Shown: positions 26,044 through 34,791 of the stretch, piece by piece | Numbering within the stretch: position 1 is the first letter of the stretch | Layout: the number at the start of each line of letters is the position of its first letter | Assembly: GCF_001433855.1 (NCBI RefSeq) | Contig: NZ_AZCP01000003.1 | Coordinates: forward strand, 143,627 to 207,626 | Reading direction: 5' to 3' | Length of the DNA stretch: 64,000 nt | Source of the DNA: Levilactobacillus brevis ATCC 14869 = DSM 20054 | Lineage (GTDB): Bacteria; Bacillota; Bacilli; Lactobacillales; Lactobacillaceae | Translations under genes and position numbers: made by a program | The notes under the pieces: model-generated | Seen by the model: the letters and a program-made list of their open reading frames with translations, nothing else | Told to the model about the DNA's origin: nothing | The model's database searches: none

Positions 26044-26091
26044 TTGTTTGGTACCGGCGATTCGGTATAATGGGCAGTGTAAGCGTTTTAT
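26044..26091 (+). promoter_or_regulatory. lacLM promoter with cre-like site
   Basis: TTGTTT (26044-26049) and TATAAT (26066-26071) are 16 bp apart. TGTAAGCGTTTTAT at 26078-26091 matches the catabolite responsive element TGNAARCGNWWWCA except in its last two bases and covers the expected transcription start, a position suited to CcpA repression. Confidence 0.6.
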
Positions 26092-26109
26092 AAAAAAGGA
26101 GGAAGTAGC

Positions 26110-27996
26110 TTGAAAGCAGATCTTACTTGGTTAGATGATCCGCAAACATTTCGGATCAATCAACTACCAGCGCACAGTGATCACCGTGGGTATGCTTCAG
26201 TTGAGGAAGCCACCGCGCAGCACAGTAGCCTGGTTCAAAGTCTCGACGGGACCTGGCAATTTGCCTTTGCGCTAGACCCAGTGCATCGATTTGAAGGCTT
26301 CTACCAACCTGATTATGACCGCTCAGCCTTTGATCGGCTGACGGTGCCAGGTCATATTGAGCTAGCTGGTTATGGTCAGATTCAGTATATTAACACGCCT
26401 TACCCATGGGAGGGGCACCATTATCGGCGACCGGCTTATAGTATGGGCGCTGATCAGCCAGAAAAAGGGATGTTTAGTACTGATCCCCAAAATACAGTTG
26501 GGGCTTACGTCAAGCACTTTACCCTGAACCCAGCGCTAGCCAATCAACGGGTTAGCATTGAATTTGACGGTGTCGAACAGGCCATGTTTCTCTGGCTCAA
26601 CGGCCAGTTTGTGGGCTACGCCGAAGATAGTTTTAGCCGTTCAGAATTTGATCTGACGCCTTATTTACAGGCCGGGCAAAATTTATTGGCCGTGGAAGTC
26701 TTTAAACACAGTACGGCCGCTTTTTTGGAAGACCAAGATATGTTCCGGTTTTCGGGTATCTTCCGGAGTGTTCGGTTGGTTGCCAAGCCGGCGCTGCATG
26801 TAGAAGATCTGACCATTCGAGCTGGTTTAGATGACGCGTTTCAGACAGGTGATTTAAAAGTGCGCTTGCAACTGACGGCCGCTAGCCAACTTTCGGGGAC
26901 TGCGACGGCGCAACTATTAACGGCCGATGGTCAAGAAGTCTGGGCAACTGAGCAACCGGCAGCTAGTACGTTAGACTTGGCGGCCGCGATTGATCACGTC
27001 CACCTCTGGGATCACCACGATCCTTACCTTTACCAATTGCGGATTACCTTAAAAGATGTTGCTGGTCAAGTGGTGGAAGTCGTCCCTTATCCAGTGGGCT
27101 TCCGGCGCATTGAGCTCAAAGATAAAGTCATGTGCTTAAACGGTCAGCGATTAATTTTAAATGGTGTCAATCGCCACGAATGGAATGCACATCGTGGTCG
27201 GGCTGTGACCATGGCGGACATGACGCGAGATCTTCAAACTTTTCACGACAACCATATCAATGCGGTGCGGACGTGCCACTATCCGGACCAAGATGCCTGG
27301 TATTACTTATGTGATCAGCAAGGTATTTACATGATGGCTGAAAATAACTTGGAGACGCACGGAACTTGGCAAAAAATGGGGGCTGTGGAGCCGTCTTACA
27401 ATGTGCCAGGAAGCTTGCCACAATGGCAGTTAGCCGTGCTTGATCGGGCCAAGAGTAACTATGAGATGTTTAAGAATCATCCAGCCGTTTTATTCTGGTC
27501 ACTGGGGAACGAATCCTATGCTGGCGATGACATCGCGGCAATGGATGCTTTCTACCACCACGCCGATCCGACGCGCTTAACTCATTATGAAGGGGTGTGC
27601 CGTAATCGGGTCTATGAAGATCGCATCTCGGATATGGAAAGTATGATGTATGATCCGCCACGGGCGATCGAAGATTACCTTAAAAACGATCCCCAGAAAC
27701 CCTTTGTCAATTGCGAGTACATGCATGACATGGGCAACTCACTGGGTGGGATGGCCAGTTATGATGCGTTGATTGACCAATACCCAATGTATCAGGGTGG
27801 GTTTATCTGGGACTTCATTGACCAGGCCTTGTGGGTTAAAGACGAGGTTACGGGACAGCCAGTACTGCGGTATGGCGGTGACTTTGACGATCGCCATTCT
27901 GATTATGAATTTTCCGGTGACGGGCTGTTATTTGCTGACCGGACACCCAAGCCAGCTTTACAGGAGGTGGACTATTACTATGGACAACACGACTAA
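26110..27996 (+). CDS. lacL: Beta-galactosidase large subunit
   Basis: This 628-aa GH2 protein is the large subunit of the heterodimeric LacLM enzyme that hydrolyses lactose in the cytoplasm. Domains: N-terminal jelly roll (about 40-220), Ig-like (220-330), TIM barrel (330-628). Key motifs are N-G-V-N-R-H-E-W-N, the acid/base Glu in W-S-L-G-N-E-S-Y and the nucleophile Glu in [11 protein letters not shown]. It ends where the single-chain enzymes continue into the part supplied by LacM. The start codon is TTG, with GGAGGAAG upstream. It overlaps lacM by 17 bp. Confidence 0.95.
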   Translation: MKADLTWLDDPQTFRINQLPAHSDHRGYASVEEATAQHSSLVQSLDGTWQFAFALDPVHRFEGFYQPDYDRSAFDRLTVPGHIELAGYGQIQYINTPYPWEGHHYRRPAYSMGADQPEKGMFSTDPQNTVGAYVKHFTLNPALANQRVSIEFDGVEQAMFLWLNGQFVGYAEDSFSRSEFDLTPYLQAGQNLLAVEVFKHSTAAFLEDQDMFRFSGIFRSVRLVAKPALHVEDLTIRAGLDDAFQTGDLKVRLQLTAASQLSGTATAQLLTADGQEVWATEQPAASTLDLAAAIDHVHLWDHHDPYLYQLRITLKDVAGQVVEVVPYPVGFRRIELKDKVMCLNGQRLILNGVNRHEWNAHRGRAVTMADMTRDLQTFHDNHINAVRTCHYPDQDAWYYLCDQQGIYMMAENNLETHGTWQKMGAVEPSYNVPGSLPQWQLAVLDRAKSNYEMFKNHPAVLFWSLGNESYAGDDIAAMDAFYHHADPTRLTHYEGVCRNRVYEDRISDMESMMYDPPRAIEDYLKNDPQKPFVNCEYMHDMGNSLGGMASYDALIDQYPMYQGGFIWDFIDQALWVKDEVTGQPVLRYGGDFDDRHSDYEFSGDGLLFADRTPKPALQEVDYYYGQHD

Positions 27997-28945
27997 GTTA
28001 AACGTGATTTTTGGTGACGTGACGTTAGGGGTCAGCGGACCAGGTTTTCATTACATTTTTGCCTATGATCGCGGCGGCTTGGAATCCTTGGTGCAAGACG
28101 GCAAGGAATGGTTGTATCGGACGCCGATGCCAGCGTTGTGGCGAGCCACGACCGATAATGACCGTGGCAATGGTTTTTCGACTAAGTCGGCCCAATGGCT
28201 AGGGGCAGATCTCTTTAGCAGCTGCGATCATATTAGCGTGGCAATTGACGGCCAATCAATTCCGTTACCGATTGCCCCTGAAAATAACCGCTATTCCGAT
28301 CACGAAACGGCTACAACTGTGGCCGTGACGTTTACCTATACCACACCAACGACGCCGGCGACAACCATTGCGGTGACCTACACGGTAGCTGCTAGTGGGG
28401 CGATGACGGTTGCGGTACACTATGCAGGCAAGGCGGACTTGCCGGAACTGCCAGCGCTGGGGTTGCGATTAGTCATGCCGACGCCAGCCTTAGGATTTGC
28501 TTACCAGGGACTTTCCGGGGAAACGTATCCGGATCGCAAAGCCGGTGGCCGTAAAGGGATTCACCAGGTAGCTGGCCTGCCGGTAACCCCTTATCTGGTG
28601 CCGCAAGAGTGCGGTATGCACGTCGATAATCAGTGGGTGACGGTGACGCGAGGAACCACACAAAACAATGCGGATGCTGACCACGATGCCTTTAGCCTAA
28701 AAGTCCGGCAAACGCAGCACCACTTTGCGTTTAGTTGCTTACCCTATATGCCAACGGAATTAGAAAATGCGACGCACCAAGAGGAGTTGCCGGTGCCGCG
28801 CCGGACAGTTCTGACGATTTACGGCGCCGTTCGCGGAGTCGGAGGAATCGATAGTTGGGGTTCCGATGTGGAAGCTCCTTACCACATTGCTGGTGACAGC
28901 GACCACGACTTTAGCTTTGAAATTGCCGGGCCAACGCCGGTTTAA
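27980..28945 (+). CDS. lacM: Beta-galactosidase small subunit
   Basis: This 321-aa protein corresponds to the C-terminal part of LacZ (beta-gal small domain, GH2 domain 5) and completes the active site of LacL. Landmarks are the early [12 protein letters not shown] motif and the late G-V-G-G-I-D-S-W-G motif. The ATG at 27980 is preceded by AGGAGG located inside the lacL 3' end, so translation is coupled for equimolar subunits. No lactose permease gene is next to it in this window. Confidence 0.94.
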   Translation: MDNTTKLNVIFGDVTLGVSGPGFHYIFAYDRGGLESLVQDGKEWLYRTPMPALWRATTDNDRGNGFSTKSAQWLGADLFSSCDHISVAIDGQSIPLPIAPENNRYSDHETATTVAVTFTYTTPTTPATTIAVTYTVAASGAMTVAVHYAGKADLPELPALGLRLVMPTPALGFAYQGLSGETYPDRKAGGRKGIHQVAGLPVTPYLVPQECGMHVDNQWVTVTRGTTQNNADADHDAFSLKVRQTQHHFAFSCLPYMPTELENATHQEELPVPRRTVLTIYGAVRGVGGIDSWGSDVEAPYHIAGDSDHDFSFEIAGPTPV

Positions 28946-28951
28946 ACGATT

Positions 28952-28988
28952 AAAAAAAGAGTCAGGGATCAATTCCCGGGCTCTTTTT
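28952..28988. terminator. Terminator after lacM
   Basis: AAAAAAAGAG...CTCTTTTT flanks an inner AGGGA/TCCC pair. The A- and T-runs allow function on both strands between lacM and the converging reductase gene. Confidence 0.7.
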
Positions 28989-29021
28989 GTCGTCAAATAA
29001 CTGGTGTAGGCGTTAATGATC

Positions 29022-30023
29022 TTATTTAACAAGGCCTAACGATATCAGCCGCTGGGCCGCCGCCAATACCGTATCATCTGGTGTATGTTGCTGCCACCCA
29101 AGGTCAGTCTCGGCGGCTGCCGTGGTGTGATGGTATTGACGATCGAGCATGGGCACGAGTGCTCGCAGACTAGGTATAAACTTCGCCGCCACGCGGGTAG
29201 CCCAGTTAGGTAATGGGCGCGCATGCAGATGAAGTTGTGGGAAATGACGTTGGTAAAGTCGGGCCACATCCAGCATAGTCAGTGTTTGTGAGGCAGCCAA
29301 ATAGCGCTTGCCGCTAGCTACTGGTTGCTCAAAAGCAAGCCGGTGGAGGGTAGCTAGGTCACGGACGTCGCTAATTTCTAAAGGAACTTTTGGCAGTGCA
29401 AGTTGTCCTTGTAGTAGCTGTAATAAAATGGCGTTAGAACTGAGATTTTGGGTCATAACGGGGCCAAAGATCGCACCGGGGAGAATGGTAGTTAAATCCA
29501 AGTGATGGGCTGCTGCCAGTTCCCAGGCGGTTCGTTCGGCCGTTACTTTAGAAATTCGATAGGCATCAAGTTCGGGATTTTGGGGATCAGTCCAAAAGTC
29601 TTCAGTCAGGGTCCCTGTCACCTGGCTGTCGGGCGTAGAAGCTGCCTGGGAGCTCGTCATAACAATTCGAGTAATACCGGCAGTGACAGCCGCTTGGAAG
29701 ACGTTTTGAACGCCGTCACGGGCGACGCGAACCAGTTCATCAGTGGACTCAGTTCCATGCCCCAGGGGAGACGCTACATGAATAACCCCATCAGCGCCAG
29801 CCATGCCAGCGGCCCAACCATCGGGCTGCGTTAAATCAGCCGCGAAGAAGGTCAAGTTAGCGAGGGCAGTAGCCGGGACATACCGGGCTAAAGCACGCTT
29901 AATACCATCAGCTTTGGTTAGCGAACGGAGACTGGTTGTCACGGCATAACCGTGATTTAAGAAATCCGCAATCACCCAACTGGCAACAAATCCGGAACCA
30001 CCGGAGACAACAACTTTTTTCAT
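29022..30023 (-). CDS. NAD-dependent epimerase/dihydroflavonol-4-reductase-like protein
   Basis: This 333-aa extended SDR has N-terminal V-V-S-G-G-S-G-F-V-A-S-W-V (NADP-binding G-x-x-G-x-x-A/G), H-V-A-S-P-L near residue 85, T-S-S-Q-A-A near 124 and the catalytic Y-R-I-S-K-V-T-A-E (Tyr, Lys) near 156. The pattern is that of dihydroflavonol reductase/aldehyde reductase relatives that reduce carbonyls with NADPH. It is divergent from a TetR-type gene with an operator-like palindrome between them. The start has an AGAGGTG site. Confidence 0.85.
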   Translation of the reverse strand: MKKVVVSGGSGFVASWVIADFLNHGYAVTTSLRSLTKADGIKRALARYVPATALANLTFFAADLTQPDGWAAGMAGADGVIHVASPLGHGTESTDELVRVARDGVQNVFQAAVTAGITRIVMTSSQAASTPDSQVTGTLTEDFWTDPQNPELDAYRISKVTAERTAWELAAAHHLDLTTILPGAIFGPVMTQNLSSNAILLQLLQGQLALPKVPLEISDVRDLATLHRLAFEQPVASGKRYLAASQTLTMLDVARLYQRHFPQLHLHARPLPNWATRVAAKFIPSLRALVPMLDRQYHHTTAAAETDLGWQQHTPDDTVLAAAQRLISLGLVK

Positions 30024-30046
30024 TTATGGACACCTCTAAGCTTAAT

Positions 30047-30075
30047 TTAGACAAATAATACTCTAAATTGTCTAA
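30047..30075. promoter_or_regulatory. Operator-like inverted repeat between reductase and TetR genes
   Basis: TTAGACAA (30047-30054) and TTGTCTAA (30068-30075) are perfect 8-bp arms 13 bp apart in the divergent intergenic region, suited to a dimeric TetR repressor. Confidence 0.6.
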
Positions 30076-30117
30076 AAAGTAAAGCTATGGTATGATGTTC
30101 TCATAGGAGTTGAGAAC

Positions 30118-30768
30118 ATGATTGACCAAAAAGAGCTGACAATTCGGTTGAATCACGTGATCTTAATCGATGGGTTTCGGCAGTTATCCATGAGTAAATT
30201 AGCGACTGCGGCAAACGTGAGCCGGGCTAAGTTATACTTATGTTTCAAAAATAAAGATGAAATTGTAGCGGCTGTGGTTGACCGGCACTTTAAATTCATT
30301 GCGGAGCACCCGGTACCCAAGCATTTTACCCCAGCAACTTTCTTGCCTATCTGGTTAGATTCGCTACTGTTGATGGGGGCCACCACGGACAAGTTTAAGG
30401 CAGATCTGCAACAGGTTTATCCAGACTTGTACCAACGGTTCGAACAGGCTTATCAGACCTACTTTGAACAGCTAAAAAGCTATGTGGCGCAAGGACAAAA
30501 CGCTGGGTTTTTAGTGGCCGACTTTAGCGCCGAATTTGTTATTTTTCAGGCCCAGACGTTGGTTTCAGCGGTGTTGACTCAGGTTCGCCAGCAGAAATTA
30601 ACCCTCACGGCCGCGGAACATTACATGTCAGCGATTTTTGATTTGCAACTCACTGGTCTGGTGACGCCAGCTGCGCGTGACCAGTTACAGCTTACCAACG
30701 TGACGGGATTTATGGCGACTATTTTACGAGAGTTTCGGGCGACCTATGCCCAAATTGCTAGCCATTAA
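30118..30768 (+). CDS. TetR family transcriptional regulator
   Basis: This 216-aa protein has an N-terminal TetR HTH (S-M-S-K-L-A-T-A-A-N-V-S-R-A-K-L-Y-L-C-F-K-N-K-D-E-I-V, residues 22-48) and an all-helical ligand domain. It is transcribed away from the reductase gene and followed 12 bp later by a MerR-family gene, so both regulators share a transcript. The AGGAG site sits in the loop of a GTTCTCA/TGAGAAC hairpin (30097-30117), which could hide or expose it. Confidence 0.83.
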   Translation: MIDQKELTIRLNHVILIDGFRQLSMSKLATAANVSRAKLYLCFKNKDEIVAAVVDRHFKFIAEHPVPKHFTPATFLPIWLDSLLLMGATTDKFKADLQQVYPDLYQRFEQAYQTYFEQLKSYVAQGQNAGFLVADFSAEFVIFQAQTLVSAVLTQVRQQKLTLTAAEHYMSAIFDLQLTGLVTPAARDQLQLTNVTGFMATILREFRATYAQIASH

Positions 30769-30780
30769 GGAGGTAGGCCG

Positions 30781-31152
30781 ATGAATACTTTTATCATTCC
30801 TGACGATCAGAAAAACTTTTCAACGAAAGATGTTCAGGCCATAACCGGGATGACCAAGGACGCATTGCGCTACTATGAGCGCCTTAATCTATTAGGCCCC
30901 ATTGCGCGTAATGCCAATAATTATCGCCAGTACTCTAAGCAAAATTTAGAACGGCTACAGATGGTTCAGATCTTTCGACGACTGGGATTAGACTTGGCGC
31001 GACTTGCCAATACGGATGTCCATGATAGTCCGCAAAAAAAGATTGCGGAGCTCCAAGGTTACCAGCAGACGGTGTCACAGGAGATTACCAGGCTAACCGA
31101 CATGCAGAACTTTCTGGCACAGAAAATCGCTTATTTTCAAACGCTTGAGTAA
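30781..31152 (+). CDS. MerR family transcriptional regulator
   Basis: This 123-aa protein has the MerR DNA-binding domain: F-S-T-K-D-V-Q-A-I-T-G-M-T-K-D-A-L-R-Y-Y-E-R-L-N-L-L at residues 15-40, then Y-R-Q-Y wing and a short coiled coil for dimerisation. It has no metal-binding C-terminal Cys. It is co-oriented with the TetR gene 12 bp upstream and has a GGAGG site. Targets may include the adjacent reductase; no MerR-type spacer promoter was found immediately around it. Confidence 0.85.
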   Translation: MNTFIIPDDQKNFSTKDVQAITGMTKDALRYYERLNLLGPIARNANNYRQYSKQNLERLQMVQIFRRLGLDLARLANTDVHDSPQKKIAELQGYQQTVSQEITRLTDMQNFLAQKIAYFQTLE

Positions 31153-31154
31153 CT

Positions 31155-31192
31155 AAAAACGACCAACTGAAAATGATCAGCTGGTCGTTTTT
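31155..31192. terminator. Bidirectional terminator
   Basis: AAAAACGACCA and TGGTCGTTTTT form a stem extended by CTG/CAG, with A- and T-runs on both sides, between merR (+) and the EAL gene (-). Confidence 0.85.
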
Positions 31193-31194
31193 AA

Positions 31195-31866
31195 TTACTG
31201 AGCCTGATTAAAGTGTTGCGGGATTTGAGGTTGTGAGAAATAATAACCTTGTCCGCGATAAACACCTAATTGCTTAGCTAGCGTGATATCGTTGGGCGTC
31301 TCGATCCCTTCTAATGTAAACAAGAGTTGTTCTTCGGCGGCTTTAGTCGCCCAGAATTTGAGATTACTGAGAATGGCTGGTGGTAAGGGCTGATCCGTAG
31401 TTGTCCGCATATTTTGGAGAGCAAATTTTAACGTATTAACGTAGGGTAGCAGGTGATTGATCGTGGCGAAATGGTTATCGGACCCGACATCATCAAAGGC
31501 GATCAGCGTTCCAGTGGCTCGGTAGACGGCGCCGACACTTTGGAGGACTGGTAACGTTGGTGGGGCAACCAGCTCGATGGTTAATTGCCGTGGTTCCAAG
31601 TGGTTATGAATGTAAGTGGTGAGCTGATGCAGTAAGGTGGTACTGGCAAATTGTTGGCAAGTGAGGTTGATAGAAACGCGGCTATTAGCGAGATCAGCGA
31701 TAGCCGTATCTAGCAGAGAGATGACGGTGTCTGCTGGCAACTCAAAGGTATCTGGTCGCTGCCAGCGTTGGGCGGTTGCGTCCCATTGCCGGAGTAACAA
31801 CTCGTACAGAATCGTTTGGTGGGTAATTAAATGTTGAATGGGTTGCGCAAAGAATTTATACGTCAT
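31195..31866 (-). CDS. EAL-domain protein (possible c-di-GMP phosphodiesterase)
   Basis: The 223-aa protein is a stand-alone EAL domain with no GGDEF, PAS or membrane part. Catalytic positions can be followed: E22 in Y-E-L-L-L-R, N67 in I-N-L-T, E98 in I-E-L, D125-D126 in F-D-D-V-G, K147, E186 in L-E-G-I-E and Q206 in G-Q-G-Y-Y-F. All look retained, so activity is possible. The start at 31866 is set by an AGGAGGA site. No diguanylate cyclase gene is in this window; several lactobacilli have few or none, which makes its partner unclear. Confidence 0.8.
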   Translation of the reverse strand: MTYKFFAQPIQHLITHQTILYELLLRQWDATAQRWQRPDTFELPADTVISLLDTAIADLANSRVSINLTCQQFASTTLLHQLTTYIHNHLEPRQLTIELVAPPTLPVLQSVGAVYRATGTLIAFDDVGSDNHFATINHLLPYVNTLKFALQNMRTTTDQPLPPAILSNLKFWATKAAEEQLLFTLEGIETPNDITLAKQLGVYRGQGYYFSQPQIPQHFNQAQ

Positions 31867-32141
31867 GCTGAGTCCTCCTCTAATGGGCACTATATTTAGG
31901 GTTTGTTGATACTCATCATCATTATTTTGTTATACCTTAACAGAAATACCGTTAAAATGATACCACAGTTAATTATCTCTGAGAAATTAAAAATGAATCC
32001 GCTTACTTTTAGATGAGGCGGTAACTGCTAAGTCATCGAAATGCTACCGGTTGCACTAATTCACTTGGATTTTTTTTGATATTGAGCCTTGGCTTCTACT
32101 AACTTGAAGGGCGTATGCTAAGGGGATTAGGGGGAATGAAT

Positions 32142-32999
32142 ATGACAAGACGGATTAGAAATTGGGTGTTGGGTTTGAGTGGCTTGTTACTTTTAGCGAT
32201 CGTTGGCTTAGCCGTGCAACGGCAATCGACGGCGCAAAATTATCGGCAGTCGACGACGCCCACTTTATTTTTTCATGGTGGGGGTAGTAGCTATCACGCG
32301 GAGACGCATATGGTGGCAGCGGCCCGACGAGCGGGCGTGACGCACACCGTAGTCCGGGCAATGGTTAGTCGGACAGGCAAGGTGACCATGGTCGGCCAGA
32401 TTCCTAAGGGGGCCATCAACCCGATTGTTGAAGTCAATTATGCTGATAATCGCCAGCTTAATTACGCGGTACACGGGCAGTGGGCGACAAATGTGGTGCG
32501 AACACTTCAACGGCGTTACCATTTTAAGGCGATCAATATGGTGGGGCATTCACTGGGGAATATTTCACCAATCTATTACTTGTTGCAACATGATCGTGAT
32601 GCCCGACTGCCGGTGTTGCAGAAGCAAGTTGCGATTGCCGGCCATTTTGCGGGACTAAATTTCAAGCAAGTGCCAGCCAGTATTCGGCAACCTCGCGGAT
32701 TAACGTTAGATGCTGCGGGAAAACCGAACCGGATGAATGCCACGTATCGCCAGATGACACAGTTGCGGCGAACCTTGCCGCGGCATCAATTGCGTGTCTT
32801 AAATCTGTATGGCAACATTGGCGGTCAAACAGATGGGACGGTCCCGAATGTGTCATCACTATCGCTGAAGTATTTGGTGGCTAAGCGGGCCCAATCGTAT
32901 ACTGAACACCAAATAACGGGTCGACTAGCGCGTCACAGTCAGTTACACAGTAATCCAACCGTCGATCGCCAATTAATTAAATTTCTTTGGCAAAAATAA
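32142..32999 (+). CDS. DUF915 family alpha/beta hydrolase, secreted or membrane-anchored
   Basis: This 285-aa protein has one N-terminal hydrophobic segment (about 8-27), then an alpha/beta hydrolase of the DUF915 type common in lactobacilli. Visible are P-T-L-F-F-H-G-G-G-S-S near residue 43 (oxyanion region), the nucleophile elbow V-G-H-S-L-G-N near 138 and H-S-Q-L-H at the C-terminus with the likely catalytic His. The substrate is unknown; lipase/esterase-like activity is the general expectation. The ATG at 32142 fits the GGGGG site better than the upstream starts. Confidence 0.8.
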   Translation: MTRRIRNWVLGLSGLLLLAIVGLAVQRQSTAQNYRQSTTPTLFFHGGGSSYHAETHMVAAARRAGVTHTVVRAMVSRTGKVTMVGQIPKGAINPIVEVNYADNRQLNYAVHGQWATNVVRTLQRRYHFKAINMVGHSLGNISPIYYLLQHDRDARLPVLQKQVAIAGHFAGLNFKQVPASIRQPRGLTLDAAGKPNRMNATYRQMTQLRRTLPRHQLRVLNLYGNIGGQTDGTVPNVSSLSLKYLVAKRAQSYTEHQITGRLARHSQLHSNPTVDRQLIKFLWQK

Positions 33000-33009
33000 C
33001 TGAAAAGAC

Positions 33010-33040
33010 TTGCCTTGAAGTCCACATGAAGGTTTAAAGT
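33010..33040 (+). promoter_or_regulatory. MerR-type promoter/operator (copy 1)
   Basis: TTGCCT (33010-33015) and TAAAGT (33035-33040) are 19 bp apart, the long spacer typical of MerR-activated promoters. The spacer carries CCTTGAAGT...ATGAAGG. The same layout recurs at 34723. Confidence 0.65.
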
Positions 33041-33075
33041 AAGTCTATCAAATGATGTTAAGGAGGATGAATTCA

Positions 33076-33729
33076 ATGAAAAAAGTTGTTATTTTAGGCG
33101 CCAATGGTCAAATTGCCCGAATTGTTGAGCATCGCATCTTAACGGAGGCCGATTTGGCTGATGTTGAATTAACATTATTTTTACGGCAAGCGGACCGACT
33201 TGCTAATTTGGCGGATAATCCCCGAGTGACGGTCGTCGAGGGCGATATAACGGATGCCCAAGCGGTTGCTAACGTGATCGCTGGTCAGGATATAGTGGTT
33301 ATCGGAACGGTCGATCACACGCCAGATAATGTGATAACTAAGAACGTGATTGCGGGGATGCACGTGCATCAGGTTACCCGAGTACTCGCCACTAATGTGT
33401 TAGGCTTGTATCACGAAGTCGGCGGTGAATTTGGGCGGTGGAACGCAGAGATGATTGGTGCTGGTATGGCATCAGCCCGGCAAGCGGACCAATTATTGGC
33501 GGCATCTGACCTGGATTATACGACGTTGCGGTTGCCTTGGTTGAATGATCGTGATGAAGTGGCTTACACTATAACGACACATGATCAGCCGTACGACGGG
33601 GGTTCTGGTTCACGCCAGAGTGTGGCTGATGTGATGATTAAATTGATTAGTCAGCCAACGTTGTATCAACGGGAGAGTATCGGGATGGCTAATCCAGCAA
33701 CGCAAGGACAAAATCGACCGGTTTATTAA
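33076..33729 (+). CDS. NAD(P)H-binding SDR protein (YwnB-like)
   Basis: This 217-aa atypical SDR starts V-V-I-L-G-A-N-G-Q-I-A-R-I-V (Rossmann loop), with L-F-L-R-Q near residue 36 and Y-T-T-L-R-L-P near 147. It is the first gene of a unit SDR-merR-flavodoxin behind a MerR-type promoter. That context suggests a role in reducing reactive carbonyls or quinones. The AGGAGG site sets the start at 33076. Confidence 0.82.
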   Translation: MKKVVILGANGQIARIVEHRILTEADLADVELTLFLRQADRLANLADNPRVTVVEGDITDAQAVANVIAGQDIVVIGTVDHTPDNVITKNVIAGMHVHQVTRVLATNVLGLYHEVGGEFGRWNAEMIGAGMASARQADQLLAASDLDYTTLRLPWLNDRDEVAYTITTHDQPYDGGSGSRQSVADVMIKLISQPTLYQRESIGMANPATQGQNRPVY

Positions 33730-33755
33730 TGATTATTAATAAAAGGAGTAAGTAA

Positions 33756-34205
33756 ATGAACATTAAAGAGGCTAGTGAGCAGACGGGAGTTTCTTCCGCT
33801 GCTATTCGTTACTACGAAAAGGAATCACTGATTCCGGCGATTGACCGGACGGAAGTGGGTAACCGTGATATTGATGAACGAATTTTGCGGCGAATTCGAT
33901 TCGTGACGCAAATGCGGGCGGCCGGGATGAGTATTGATAACTTACGGCGGTACATCGAATTATTTGATGCCCAAGAAGATAATACTAAGGAACAAATTGC
34001 ACTTCTCAAGACACAGCTAGCAACAATGGAAGAAAAACGCGATGATCTCCAATCAGCTATTGATCACTTAAACTACAAACTCAATCATTTTTACGATCAC
34101 ATGGAAACGACTGAAGAAGAGTTACGGGAGTTAGAGCGTGAACACCAGGCGAAGCAGGCGGCTGATGGTGACGATGACGTTGCTGGTGATGGATTTAATT
34201 ATTAA
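33756..34205 (+). CDS. MerR family regulator (AdhR-like)
   Basis: This 149-aa regulator begins I-K-E-A-S-E-Q-T-G-V-S-S-A-A-I-R-Y-Y-E-K-E-S-L-I-P, followed by R-R-I-R-F-V-T-Q-M-R-A-A-G-M-S-I and a long coiled coil (about 85-135) and an acidic tail. It resembles AdhR/YraB regulators of aldehyde responses, but contains no cysteine at all, so it cannot use the Cys-based sensing described for AdhR. It lies between the SDR and flavodoxin genes. Matching MerR promoters before this operon and before the alcohol dehydrogenase are its likely targets. Confidence 0.85.
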   Translation: MNIKEASEQTGVSSAAIRYYEKESLIPAIDRTEVGNRDIDERILRRIRFVTQMRAAGMSIDNLRRYIELFDAQEDNTKEQIALLKTQLATMEEKRDDLQSAIDHLNYKLNHFYDHMETTEEELRELEREHQAKQAADGDDDVAGDGFNY

Positions 34206-34244
34206 TGAGATACTTATCAGCTAAGAAAGGATACCGTTAAAGCG

Positions 34245-34718
34245 ATGAAAACATTATTAGTGGACTATTCTTGGTCCAATACGACGGCGCAATTAGCTAC
34301 GGTGGTGCAACAAGTAACGGGAGCCGAACGGCTTGATTTGACCGTAGCAAAGGGAACATTTCCCAATGATATGTATGCAACTTCTGATGTGGCCCAACAG
34401 CAATTGGCCAGTGGTGACCTACCAGCTTTGACTACCCCCTTGCCGGATCTTAATCAATATACCTGTATTTTAGTGGGGGGTCCGGTGTGGTCCGGCCATG
34501 TTGCAACACCCGTTCGGCAGTTTTTGCGCCAGTTACAAAATTATACGGGAACGGTGGCACCGTTTTATACCAGTGCAGGGACACCGGGAGATTATGAGGC
34601 TGACTTTGCTAGCCTCATGCCACAAGTATCAGTTGCGACGGGACTGGGGTTAACAGCGAGTGATTTACCTAACGCGCAATCCCAAGTAATGGCATGGTGG
34701 GAGAAAATGGCACATTAA
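34245..34718 (+). CDS. Flavodoxin-like protein
   Basis: This 157-aa protein has the flavodoxin fold: an FMN phosphate loop Y-S-W-S-N-T-T-A-Q-L-A at residues 8-18 and V-G-G-P-V-W-S-G-H-V-A-T-P near 76, with T-S-A-G-T-P-G-D near 107. It should bind FMN and carry electrons or act as a small FMN-dependent reductase. It is the third gene of the SDR-merR-flavodoxin unit. The AAAGGA site is far (about 13 nt) from the ATG, so initiation may be weak. Confidence 0.82.
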   Translation: MKTLLVDYSWSNTTAQLATVVQQVTGAERLDLTVAKGTFPNDMYATSDVAQQQLASGDLPALTTPLPDLNQYTCILVGGPVWSGHVATPVRQFLRQLQNYTGTVAPFYTSAGTPGDYEADFASLMPQVSVATGLGLTASDLPNAQSQVMAWWEKMAH

Positions 34719-34722
34719 GTGC

Positions 34723-34753
34723 TTGCCTTAAAGTGAACTTGAAGGTTTATGCT
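34723..34753 (+). promoter_or_regulatory. MerR-type promoter/operator (copy 2)
   Basis: TTGCCT (34723-34728) and TATGCT (34748-34753) are 19 bp apart. The spacer holds CCTTAAAGT and ACTTGAAGG, a near-perfect inverted repeat. It matches copy 1 at 33010 in -35 sequence, spacer length and repeat. Confidence 0.72.
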
Positions 34754-34791
34754 ATATTTATAGAAAAGTCATAATGATGGAGGAATCTTAA

